Position numbers and translations under genes: made by a program. Source: Pagrus major (lineage: Eukaryota > Chordata > Actinopteri > Spariformes > Sparidae). From it: a stretch of 64,000 nucleotides of DNA. Of the stretch, positions 43,401 through 53,734 are shown in pieces. A model generated the notes under the pieces. It did not search any database. It was not told where the DNA came from and saw only the letters and a list, made by a program, of their open reading frames with translations. Where the stretch lies: positions 25,338,040-25,402,039 of the forward strand of contig NC_133225.1 in assembly GCF_040436345.1 (NCBI RefSeq), read 5' to 3'. Within the stretch, counting starts at the first letter, position 1. Each line of letters starts with the position of its first letter.

Positions 43401-46400
43401 TGTGATTTGTCACAAACATTTGATCTTATTTCAGCGATCCATCTGTTCATTTTTTTGTCAAAATGAGTCAAGCTCATATGCCAGAATGTTTACATCTCTG
43501 ATGCAAATCATATCACCTACCACTGTCTCATACTGTCTTTTTATTTTGTACTTGCACTTACCTGGTTGCAAAATGTAGATTAACCTGACCTCTGCACAGA
43601 ACCACATTCAGTACATGTATACTACTTACCTTTATACTTAAATGCAATGCAATGCAATGCAATGCAATAACGAAAAATTAAATTTTGTTAAAAAATATCT
43701 TGAAAATGTCAATAAAAAGCATTAATTTAAGTGTCTGGTAGATACCTGTAGACACACTGTTCAAATGATTATTAAATGAAGACTTCTGAACATTGTACTG
43801 TTCTTATCTCACTCTCTTTTGCTTTGAGCAGATTGGACTCCTTGCGATCTAAACTGGAACAATCAGTGGATGCATTCATCAAGGCCAGGAAAGAGCTGGA
43901 GGAAATCTTTGTGAGAAGGACTTTTTCTTTGGTCTTAAATCTCTACAATAGGCGGAAATATGTCTGGCTCCATCATATCTGGAGATTGAGAGATGATGGT
44001 TTTTATTACATACTGAATATTCACTTCTGACATGGCTTTTCCTTTCCGACTAGGGCTGTGATTTTCTTTTTTTTTCCCTTTGTTCTTTCATTTCTAATAC
44101 TGTGAGCTATCTGTTCATTTTTCTCACCAGTTCCTGCATGTTACTGGGTTTTTATGGTTTTCTTTTGATCTCCTTGATCCTGTATTTTAATCAGTCAGCA
44201 GAGGGCAGCAGTGAACAAGGACGGTTCCTCACTGGATCTTCTACTGACCTGAGGACTGAGCTAAAGAGACACAGGGAGCTGAGTAAGTCCAACAAAACAC
44301 TGTCAGATATGACTGTGATAGTCAGTCAGATAAAGTGAGGTTGAATCTGGATGTAAAATACACAAAACAAGTTCTGATTTATGTTCTGTTTTAAAGCAAT
44401 TGTGATGGTTTGTGTTTTTCAGCATCCAGAGTAGAGTTATCTTTGAAAGAAAATAAGGAGCTCAAGCATCTCAGTCAAGGTAATGTATCCGCTAATAAAT
44501 GCAATAAACCTAACACAGTGTGAGAGTAAACAATCTTTTATTGTTTAACATTCATGTGCTGTTATGCTTTTATGCCATCAAGACAAACACACCTACTTCA
44601 CATTACTGGGATATTATCACATTGATCACTGAGTGGCTTTACGGCTACGTGCTGCTAGTTAGAGCTGAGTGCTGACCGATATCATAAGCTGACACATGTT
44701 TGAAGACAAGTGCAGTAATTCAACGCCTATTTTCTAAAAGGGAGCATTCATTTTGGTCAATTAAACAACTTGAATGTTTGTTTATTGGACAACCGCCTTA
44801 AGTTACGTCCAGGATATGAGGCCGATGTTTCAACATTTGGCCTGTATCAAGACTGTGTTTGTTCACATAATTTTTCAATGACATCCTCCAAATTTAATAG
44901 TTGTGATTGTGACCTTATCTCGTTGTCTTTAAAGGGCTGTAAGAAAACACATTTGTTCCCAATTGTTTTGGCTTATTTTTAAGATGAGCAGACAAATGTA
45001 TGTAGTCACGAGGCTGTCTCATTCCAAAAAACATCCCCATCTGCCATTGCTTTACTTCGGTTTGCTTAGTCCTTCATCTTCTTTGCTATGTTACATTAAC
45101 AGCATCAATGGATGCTTGTTTCAGTTGTTCAGACAAAGTGTGCTCTGCGACCTTTAGAGAAAAACAACATTTTGTTATGGCTACACAAACAAGTCAGTAG
45201 ATTTCCTCGGGAAAGAATTAATTTGATTACTTTAGGCACATATAATGCCTGCAGCAGAGCAATTCTTGTGATCCAATCATACAATGGGGACTTGTGTAAA
45301 ATTAATAGGGGTTATTGTCAGTAGGCGAGCTTGTTTTCCGATAAGGTTGTTAGAAATTATTTTAATTAGTTCCAGTAAGGGAGCTGAACATACACGATTC
45401 ATTGTGGATCCACACCACAGGAATGTCACATTTTTATCACATGGTGGATCCGTGAAATTTATCAGTTTTGCATAAGCCTCCTTACAACAACAGACTTCAC
45501 AATGTCAAGGCAGATAGCTGTGGGAGAGAATTGGCCCTCTATGTGCATTGAGACACACATTTTAAGTAAACAAACTGTTATTCAAAGCTGCTGAAGAGTT
45601 CTGGCCTATATCTGCAGGGACTGTGGAATCCAGACAGCTGATCTTGATGGTATCTTGGAGCATGATTCTGCTCCAGTGTTAAATGTTTGTTTAGATTCAC
45701 TGCTAAGGCCTTAAGGGTTTGGATCCCAGCACTGACGACAAAGGAGGGGGAGTGAAAGAAACTTTAAGTGCTTCATGAGGACATAGGATTATAGACAGTA
45801 TGGGCTGCTTGTTCTCTTATCTTGACATCATCGGTGGGAATCATATTTATGTTCAGTATTATGTGTGAAAGTTATCAAACAAAAGGGTTTATCATACCCA
45901 ACAAAATGTAGCATGTTTATTAACATATATCTACATTAAAAAGTATGATTGTATTTTTAAGTGCATATGGAAATACTTCATTGAAGCACTACAATAAACA
46001 TACTGAATATGGATTTGACTAATTTCTCCACCACATCAGATGTTTTCTTGAGGTGTATAATGGTGATTGATTTATAGATCAGTGGAATTAACTGTTTTCC
46101 ACTCATAGACTCCACACTCAATAGATCCAGAGTCATTTTGTAAAATTGGATTGTCTTAGCCTGACTACACTTTACAGGAAAATCTTTGATGGAGGACAGC
46201 CAACTTAAAGTGAGTGGTCGTTAGTTCATTCACCTAATTTAGGAACATGGTGGAGCGGCTAAAGGCATTTTGTGTGTGAGCACAACTCTTCAACCTGAAG
46301 TCTTTACAAAACTACACTGGGTCATCTCAGGATGTTTTAGTGGCTGCAACATGATTTCAAGTGACCAAGCAGAGATGCCATTACCTGAGCCAAATGCATG

Positions 46401-49376
46401 CATACTAGTATTGCTGCTGTAAAAGTGCAGCAGCTGTTTGACTCCCTTTAAATTAAACCTGCGGTGCAGGAGTTTTATATTTAAATGGATGTCTGTTACA
46501 TTTAAGACCTTGCCAAAATTAGTTAATAGAATGCTGATTAAGCCCCAGTTAAATCTCTCTGCATTTTTTCAGTTCAACATAGTTTTCAAATATGGAGTCT
46601 GTGGCAAAAAAGATTCATAAGCTGAAGATACCGAATCCAAAGATGGTGCCTGTTCAGTCCAATGAGAATTGCTCGCCTGGCACATACGCAGAAAAAGTTT
46701 TGTAGCTTCTTGGTTTTCTTCCTGGTTTTCACGGGCTGCTGAATATGCGTAGCAGCGTTTCTCTGTTTAAATTGCTTTTCTCGGCGTGAGAGAAGTTTTA
46801 CAAATATGAAACATGGATCAAAAATCTCTCTTTTTTTTAAGCTATGTCAAAAATTTTCAGCTGCAATACCACGAGTGGCCACAGGGCAAAATTAACCTTA
46901 ACCCTCTCGATTGGGGATGCAAAAGTGCAGACAATAGTGATATTTGACTGTAGCAAATATACAGACTATTCATTACAGTATAATGGATAATTGTAAATGG
47001 TAAAATGTAGTGTAACAGTAGTACATGTAGAGAAAAGTAACAATCAGCAAACTGACAGGTACACAGAAATATCTGTCTCAAGTTTGCTAACATTAGCTAC
47101 TGGTCAAGTGCAAGTGAGGCCCTAGCAGCAAACACTTGAGTATATTAAAGTTACCCAGGATACATTTTAATACTTGCGCATTAAACTTTTTATTTGTAAA
47201 AGGGAGAAAAATGTTATTCCATCTTTCTTTACATGGTCTAGCTTTAAACACAGAAGATTTTGGAGTCTTGTATATTGTCTCCACTTAGGAGTTTGGTAAA
47301 ACAGATCTTGTATGGCAGCCATTACACACCAGGTCGAGCCCATTCTGCATGTTCAGACTCTGAACCCCATGCTCTCCCCTCTCTTAGATGCCTGGACTCC
47401 AGCATCTCCAAGCCAATCCTCCAATCCCACTTGTCCTCCTGTTTCTTCTTCCCTACCAATATCCCCCTTTTTTTCCTGCCTTGTCATCCCCGTTGTCCGC
47501 CTTACCCTGTCATAGTAGAAACTACGTCTTTTCTCAGAGTGAGAGTGCAGTGTTGAGAAGCGCTTACGACCGTCCTTTAAGGTTAACAAAAGTTTCAGTA
47601 AGCATTCTAAAGAAGTCGCTCTCGGTGAGCAATCAGGCTTGGGGCGAGCATAAATCCTGTGGGTATAGTCACGGCATTACAAATACCCGCAGCGTCTGTA
47701 TGTGCTGATGACTACAAAATTGAAAAAGAAAGGCCCTAATAATTCTGAGGCAAGTTTCCCTCAGCACTAGGTATTGATTATTTGTGTGTGGTGAGAGATT
47801 TGGAAAATTCAATTAAAGGAGTTGTGCAAAGGATTCATAAATTCAGCCCCTCCAACCCGTATCGAGACATGGTTATGTTCTAAATCAATGCTGCGCTTCA
47901 CAATATATTTTCTTAGGAACATAAAAATAAATAACATTTAAACAGTTCTGCTTACTACAGAAACAAATTTTATTTTCTCCGAAGCTTTTAAGCAACAGTC
48001 AAGTACTGACTTGTACGCATCTTGAGGATGGTAACATATTTTTATTGCAGTTTTTCCCATAAGAAAATCCTATATAATATGAATTTTGAGATGACAAAAT
48101 GAGGGGAAAGGGGACGGCTCAGCAGTGTAAAAATTGATCAGGCCATAGATGGGGCCACGTTGGGGAAGATTTGTATGTCAGCAGTAATGGGCTGTATTAA
48201 AAAGAAGATTCCTTAAGATGTCATAAAAGTGATGGGGCTGTGTCGCAGGTCGTGGGCCGCCGGCCCAGGCTGCTCCCAGACTCTGGCACATCAATCCTAG
48301 GCAGACCTCACGGAGAGATGCCACCTGCCCACCGGGAGTTTTATGCTTTCTGATTGAAAACACGGTTGCAATTAAAGGGGGGAGTTGTATATTAGGCTGT
48401 TTTGGTCCAAGTGAAGCCTTCGATCGACAACGTGGGTTGCAGAGTATGCAATCTTTGCAGGCGTGATTTCTGATTTAGTGAATGTCACTGGATTTCATCT
48501 TAGGATGCAAAAAATATACTTCCATGTTTCTTTGAAATATTAACAATGCAAGAAAATAGGTGTTTTTCAAAAGAAAATATAGTTGAAGGTTGAATGAAAA
48601 CACTAATTAGCATTATCATAAGATGAGATTTTATGATTGTAGTTGACTTTGTTTTTACATTCGTTCGTGTGCATATTTGTTCAGACTATTTTGCCTCAGC
48701 ATTTGTTTTCTGTTTTTTTTTTTTTTTTTTGTTTTTTTTTTAGAGTTGCATGATCTACTTTCTTTCTAGGCCCAATCCGAGTCCAATACCTGAATTTGGA
48801 TATCTCCTGATCCTTTTTTTGTTTTTGATATTATGTGTGAGGTTAAATGAGGCTGTAGTAAACCACACCTCCTATTAAAAGAGGGAAGAATATACAAAAT
48901 TGGATTTAATTGAAATGTCTTATAGAGCAATTTGTTTAAACTGTAGGTTAAATAGTCTTCACATACTAACAGGTGTAGAAGAGCAAATAGAGACTCCCTT
49001 AATGCTTTGAAAAACAAATCAAGTGCACATCAATGTATTATCAACTACGAGTATATATGTATATTTCTATACATGCGTTCAGAAGTGAGAGAATTTCAAA
49101 GAGTGCAATTGGAAATACTTGGATCAGTGACATCAGTCCAATATCCAATAAGTGAATTACGTCAGTATGGGCACCAGATACGATCAGATCGGATCTGTCC
49201 CAGCTCTATTTGTGTTGTCTTGAGCATCACCCAGATTATTGAATAGAAGGCTTTTCTTTTTTTATTGACACTTTTACTCATCTATAAATGCTTGAATTAA
49301 GGTTTCATCATCTCTCTTTTTAGGAAATGTGAAGACGGGCAGCTCCTACGAGTTTCTGAAATCCATTATGGGCTAA
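40398..49376 (+). CDS. itgb3bp: Integrin beta-3 binding protein / CENP-R, complete 8-exon CDS
   Basis: CENP-R is the R subunit of the CENP-O/P/Q/U/R group of the constitutive centromere-associated network; the mammalian protein is also described as the nuclear-receptor coregulator NRIF3. The eight exons join in phase to 447 nt (148 aa, against 177 in human). The N terminus MPVRRVLHLD resembles human MPVKRSLKLDG. The middle is charged and coiled-coil-like (LDSLRSKLEQSVDAFIKARK, KRHREL, LSLKENKELKHLSQ). The end SYEFLKSIMG matches human SYEFLKAILN. Synteny and opposite orientation to efcab7 and alg6 agree with human. It is shorter in the N-terminal half, which is poorly conserved, so exons 3 and 4 are the least certain. 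Introns 4 and 7 are large; the others hold nothing I recognise. Confidence 0.92.
40766..40802 (+). CDS. itgb3bp: itgb3bp exon 2
   Basis: Acceptor TTCAACAG|TGTGAG, donor CATAAT|GTAAGT, 37 nt. It reads VRRVLHLDNAHN. Confidence 0.85.
40987..41059 (+). CDS. itgb3bp: itgb3bp exon 3
   Basis: Acceptor CTAAATAG|CACCC, donor AAGCAG|GTTTGC, 73 nt, phase 0 to 1. It encodes a basic, Pro-rich stretch (HPASKIPVPARNHAPLTGT). The donor is weak, and support comes from phase continuity. Confidence 0.7.
41874..41928 (+). CDS. itgb3bp: itgb3bp exon 4
   Basis: Acceptor ATCAACAG|GCAAG, donor GGAAAA|GTGAGT, 55 nt. It encodes the charged GKTKVTRHEQEVPETELE. Confidence 0.75.
41929..43831 (+). other. itgb3bp intron 4
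   Basis: A/T-rich. It contains an (AATGC)n tandem repeat and, around 43310-43420, a fragment ('GGTGTCTGCAGGTCCTTAAA') resembling a common fish repeat end. No exon was seen. Confidence 0.75.
43641..43668. repeat. (AATGC)n tandem repeat
   Basis: Five perfect AATGC units and a partial sixth. Confidence 0.95.
43832..43910 (+). CDS. itgb3bp: itgb3bp exon 5 (coiled coil)
   Basis: Acceptor GAGCAG|ATTGG, donor ATCTTT|GTGAGA, 79 nt. It reads KLDSLRSKLEQSVDAFIKAR and on to KELEEIF, with heptad-like hydrophobics. Confidence 0.9.
44195..44282 (+). CDS. itgb3bp: itgb3bp exon 6
   Basis: Acceptor TTTAATCAG|TCAGCA, donor CTGA|GTAAGT, 88 nt. It begins SAEGSSEQG (human has ALEGSRELE). A second AG four bases downstream would break the frame, so the first is used. 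Confidence 0.86.
44423..44479 (+). CDS. itgb3bp: itgb3bp exon 7
   Basis: Acceptor TTTTTCAG|CATCC, donor CAAG|GTAATG, 57 nt. It reads TSRVELSLKENKELKHLSQ. Confidence 0.88.
44480..49323 (+). other. itgb3bp intron 7
   Basis: At 4.8 kb this is the largest complete intron in the window, and no exon or clear repeat was recognised. It contains a T run (about 48713-48740) and non-repetitive blocks (about 45300-45560, 47640-47880 and 48120-48400) that resemble conserved noncoding DNA. Open frames at 47260-47708 on plus have no domain character. Confidence 0.8.
48713..48740. repeat. Poly-T run
   Basis: Nearly pure T on plus, interrupted by a single G. Confidence 0.85.
49324..49376 (+). CDS. itgb3bp: itgb3bp exon 8 (C terminus and stop)
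   Basis: Acceptor CTTTTTAG|GAAATG, 17 codons ending TAA. It reads GNVKTGSSYEFLKSIMG, the conserved CENP-R tail. Confidence 0.93.
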
Positions 49377-50869
49377 GGTACAATAATCTGCTTTAACTCT
49401 AATTTTAGTGCAATGAATTACCAATTCTAGTACAAGACTGACAGAAATCCATTGCCATACATCTTGCTTTATCACCAGATAGTTTTGGTTTATGGAAAAT
49501 ATGCCTCCTGTTAACTCTTCTTTGTGAACATTCAATCTTGACAGTGACTGTAGTGTGTATAATATCACGGGGTGCCAGTGGGGTTACAATCATGTTTTCC
49601 TCTCCCATATTCCCCAGGTTTTTGTTAGCGAGGCATCTCGGCTGTTGACAGCTAATGGAATTGCTCTTCACCTCCTGCGCGTATGATCCCGCGGAGATAA
49701 GGCAGGAGATGAATGTGGAATCTGCGCTGTCAGTTGTGAGGCTGAGATGTCTCGGAAGCCGTCACTCATTTGCAGGAGAAGTGTCTGAAACGGTGGGAGC
49801 GAATCCTCTGACATGTTAGACTCTGTCTACCCACAGGAGCCTCTGCCTGGCAGCTGACAAATGTTGATTCTACATTAACCACAATGCTGCAACGCTGTGC
49901 AAATAATGTTCTTTCAGATGGCAACCCTCATCCCCTTTATGGCTAAAACTATGCAATCCTCCCCACCTGTGTAGTTTAACACCTTTGAAAAGTAAAGGTG
50001 GGGGGGTGGGGGGGTGGGCGGCAAACTGTCTTACACAACACAGTAGTCTCTTTATTTGGCAGTGCCTGGGAAGGCCGAGGCCTCTCACTGCCCGAGTCGA
50101 CCTAAGCAACAGCTGGTGTTCACAGCAACATTTCCTATTTCTGCCTAAGGTGGATCGTGTAACTCTCACTTTATCACCCTTAGAGGCCACGTGAAGGACA
50201 AAGCCAGCACACCCATAAACAAAACTAATGTTTTGATACAAGTCCCTTTGGAGATTGATAGAAGGGTCCATGGTGCTTTTAATGGCCCCCTTACCACCCC
50301 TGATGCATCAAATAATCTCTTACCTATTCCAGCGCTTTTCACTGTGGGATCTAAAACTGATCTGGGGTCCCTCAGGGACATTTTCTTTATCTCCCATTAG
50401 CACAGACTTTTAGCTTTGAGTGTACAGTATCTACTTAACAGTGCCTGCCACTAGTCTGAACTTCAGAGCCACAGAAACTAGGGATTTGCATCCTCTGTAA
50501 CTAGTCAGAGACTAGGCGGTGACAGGAGCCTTATTTTCACTGTGGCTTGAAAATGAAAAAGGCTCACTGTCTGGTGTGTAACTATTTCACTTTATTTAAC
50601 GTTCTTTTTAAACGCCAGAAGCAGCCTGATATTGTTGAATGTGACATTTATATGTGAGTTTTTAATTGCAAATTGGTTACAACAAAGCAGTGTAAACACA
50701 GCCCGACAAGGCAGTATTATATCTAGTAACTTTATTATAACTGTGTGCAATGCCAAATACTTTGTTTAGATTGTTTATTGTAGGTCTTTATGAATTGATA
50801 TAATTTAGTTTCCTAACTCAAACTAATGCTTATTTTCCTTAGTAATTAATCTTTTGATTTTTTTTTCAA

Positions 50870-51204
50870 TTAAAGGTCCAGTGTATAAGATTTAGGGCAG
50901 AAATGGAATATAAAATGTATAAAATGCTTCATTAGTGTATTATCACCTGGAAATATGGACCGGTGTGTTTTTGTTGCCTTAAAATGAGCCTTTTAGATCG
51001 ACACAGGGAGCAAGTCCTCATCCAGAATCTGCCATTTTATTTCTACAGTAGCCCAGAACGGACATACCAAAAAGTGGCTCTAGAGAGGGCCTTTGGTGTT
51101 TTTAGTGACTACTGTAGAGGAGGGTTAAGTGAGGGGTATTCAGTTGGTTGCAATCTGCAACCTCACTGCTATATGCCACTAAATCCTACACACTGGACTT
51201 TTAA
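50870..51204. mobile_element. Inverted-repeat MITE-like element, short copy
   Basis: It begins TTAAAGGTCCAGTGTATAAG and ends CACACTGGACTTTTAA, its complement with few changes. It is homologous to 3974-4626 but lacks that copy's extra central segment. It is flanked by A/T-rich sequence and has no coding capacity. Confidence 0.88.
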
Positions 51205-52408
51205 TCAATTACTCTTTTAGTCTAGAAGATGTCATGGAATAGTAAAGAATGTCCAGGTTTCAAGATACTAAAGTGATGATACATCATTACAGTGATAAAA
51301 GTCACATTTGAGAAGCTTGGATCATTGATAAACGCCTTACAGTACGATAAATAAGTTATCAAAATTGTTGTTCATTAATTTTCTGCAGCTTTTGCCCAGT
51401 TATCATGGAAATGTCACTTTTTGTCATTGGTTATTTGACCAATCTTTTTAACATTATTTAATTTGAGTGAAGTAGACCTAAAATGATTTTGTTTTGAATG
51501 TGTTGACTTTTAATATTGTACTCCAGCTATATTAGTTGTGTACCTGTATTACTCTACTAATTTACTAACATTCAGAAGTGGGACTCACATCTTTCTAAAT
51601 GAATTGACATGACTTTATATAAACATGTGTAATAAAAGGGCAAACCAGCGCCTTCCACACCACCTCTAATTGGCCCCTTGTGTTCATGTTCCATTGTAGT
51701 AACAGTTAACTCAGATCTTGGGCTCCTATTTGTCCCCATGGCCTATTATTGGCTAGCGGCCTGGAGCCTCAGATGCACGGGCAACCCTCACTGACCTGAT
51801 AACATTTATAGTTGTAATGGATTTTTTTATGCCCGTCATTAACTGGCTCAGAGATTGGAGAAAGAAATTGCTTGTACCTTTTTCTGTGGTATTTCAACTT
51901 TATAGCATTATGTTCAGATATGTCACCTTCCATCATCTCTTTTTAAGGCCTGTCCTGTCACTGGCTTTGTTTTAAATGAACAGGTCTTTTGTGCAGGACC
52001 CTTGTAGTATCTGGGGCTGGTAATGAATATTTAATGATATTGAGTAAAAGCTTTTGAAAGATATAATTTCTGTCCAATTATTGGCTCTGTCTCTGCCAGA
52101 CTGTTGGGGGTGATTTAGCGGACTACTTGGTAAATGTAGACAGTTTATATGAGGCTGCTCAAAATCTAATCATTTAACAATGTGGCAATAAAACCCATGT
52201 TCACTTTAGGTCATTGAGAAATTGTATTTATTTTCACAAAAACTAAGTTTGTACAAAATAACTTTCAATGATGGATAAAAATATACAGTAGAAAACCGTA
52301 AAAAAGAAAAGTTCACATGAATAGATAATGACAACCTTTAATGCTAGACCTGAGTCCGGTCCCATCAGGAATGCATTTTAATCACAATCCCCAAAAGAGG
52401 TACTGAGG

Positions 52409-52535
52409 GTGGACAAAATAACAGGAACACCTTACAATATCATTAAGTCAACTATGGCTTTAAAAGTTGCCGCAAAATCAAATATACACCTCTCCCAATA
52501 GTCATTACAACAGGTGTTCCTATTATTGTGGCCAC
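52409..52535. mobile_element. Small MITE with 23-bp terminal inverted repeats
   Basis: The termini at 52409-52431 and 52513-52535 are complementary at 20 of 23 positions; both contain AGGAACACC on the appropriate strand. The whole element is 127 bp, far too small to code. Confidence 0.85.
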
Positions 52536-53137
52536 AAACTAAAGCTTGAGCATACAGGCACAGAGCTTTCTAAAGTCAAGTGTATCAGCTGAACACTGCT
52601 TGTGAGATTAGCCAGCAATACTGTAGCTTGAAGATTGAAGTATCATTGGTCCAAGCATAAAGTCCTCATTGCATGCTATTTTGACCGAGAAAGCTGAGTT
52701 CTCCTGCTGCAGACGTCCCGGCAGTGCCTACATGTTCCAGGATGCATTGCATTGTGAAAATGTCATTCAAACGTCAATCATATTTTGGGATGCTAATGAA
52801 AATGTAGCTGGTTAACATGCAAGAGAACAAGTTTTGTTTATGAGCAGCAGCCTGCCCCGTTTATCCAGACACACCAGCAATCTGAGCTGAAATAGCTTGT
52901 AGTTCTTCCTTAACACCAATTACATCACTGGTGTTAACAAGAACAGCTTTTGCAGCAGAAAAATGTTTTCTCTGTCAATATAGCATGCGCTGAGGAATTT
53001 ATTGCTTCAATTGACTACATTTACCATCAACACTGAGTGGACATCCACATAAAAAGTAGATATCTTTCCCGTCAAGTAAAGGCTAAATTGAGCTTTTTTT
53101 ATTGAATTTTTGTATAGGAGAGGACAATTTCATTTAA

Positions 53138-53143
53138 TTTATT
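53138..53143 (-). terminator. Candidate poly(A) signal of alg6
   Basis: TTTATT on plus (AATAAA on minus), about 395 nt past the alg6 stop. A second hexamer lies at 53098-53103. Confidence 0.45.
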
Positions 53144-53249
53144 TGGTCCAAACTTCCGAAATATCACTACCCTTTGCTTTCACTAAATGTCACAGCTCCT
53201 CTGAGTTGCCATTTCGTAGTATGTTGATTTTTCAGCCCTTTATACGCAT

Positions 53250-53445
53250 TTATGTAGAGCTGCAACCAACAAAAAACTGAAGAATTACAATTTACTGCAA
53301 TGCAAGAAAAGCAGGGAAAAAGCAGGGAACTGTCATATTTAAGCAGCTGGAACCGTCACCAAAATTGACTAAACGATAAATTATTTTTCAAAACAGTTGC
53401 CAATTGATTTTCTTTCAATCAATTAATCGTTGCAGTTGTACATCT
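53250..53445. repeat. ATTAATCG-family repeat in the alg6 3' UTR region
   Basis: Ends GAGCTGCAACCAAC and AATTAATCGTTGCAGTTGT, with the internal 'AAGCAGCTGGAACCGTCACC' typical of the family. Confidence 0.75.
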
Positions 53446-53536
53446 GTTCTATTTGCACTTGGGACATGATGGCACGAGTGATAGCCTTCATGCACATTCA
53501 GAGCAGACAGTGTGGATCACTCCCCTTTGACATCAT

Positions 53537-53734
53537 TCAGTTCTTCTTCTTCTGGCTCTTTCTGCTCGGTGGCCCGCTGAACTGAACAATGTTGAAATAT
53601 ACAAATGTTCCAAAGAAGTGCAGGAAAGCAGTAGTAGACACCAACACAGGAAACAAGTCAGGTAGATGTGGAGGAGGAACCAGAGCGACACTCGCGACAC
53701 TCAGACCTGCCATGGCTATGACGCTGATGTAGAA
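53537..53734 (-). CDS. alg6: alg6 last exon
   Basis: Acceptor GTTACAG|TTCTAC, 65 codons then TGA. It reads FYISVIAMAGLSVASVALV, then LPDLFPVLVSTTAFLHFFGT, ending SRKSQKKKN with an ER-type lysine-rich tail. Confidence 0.95.
   Translation of the reverse strand, partial: FYISVIAMAGLSVASVALVPPPHLPDLFPVLVSTTAFLHFFGTFVYFNIVQFSGPPSRKSQKKKN

Larger units (their letters stand above)
49377..53136. other. Convergent intergenic region between itgb3bp and alg6
   Basis: It holds the itgb3bp 3' UTR (no poly(A) signal placed with confidence), a second copy of the 3974-4626 inverted-repeat family (50870-51204), a small inverted-repeat element (52409-52535), and a non-repetitive block at about 51640-51880. 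The minus open frame at 49870-50271 (133 codons) has no recognisable domain. Confidence 0.65.

Noticed and set aside
44195-44199. Alternative itgb3bp exon 6 acceptor four bases downstream
   Set aside because: It would put the exon out of frame with exon 5, whereas the upstream AG keeps SAEGSSEQ in phase.
49870-50271. 133-codon minus open frame downstream of itgb3bp
   Set aside because: Low-complexity and irregular composition with overlapping frames on both strands and no domain; probably chance in GC-richer DNA.
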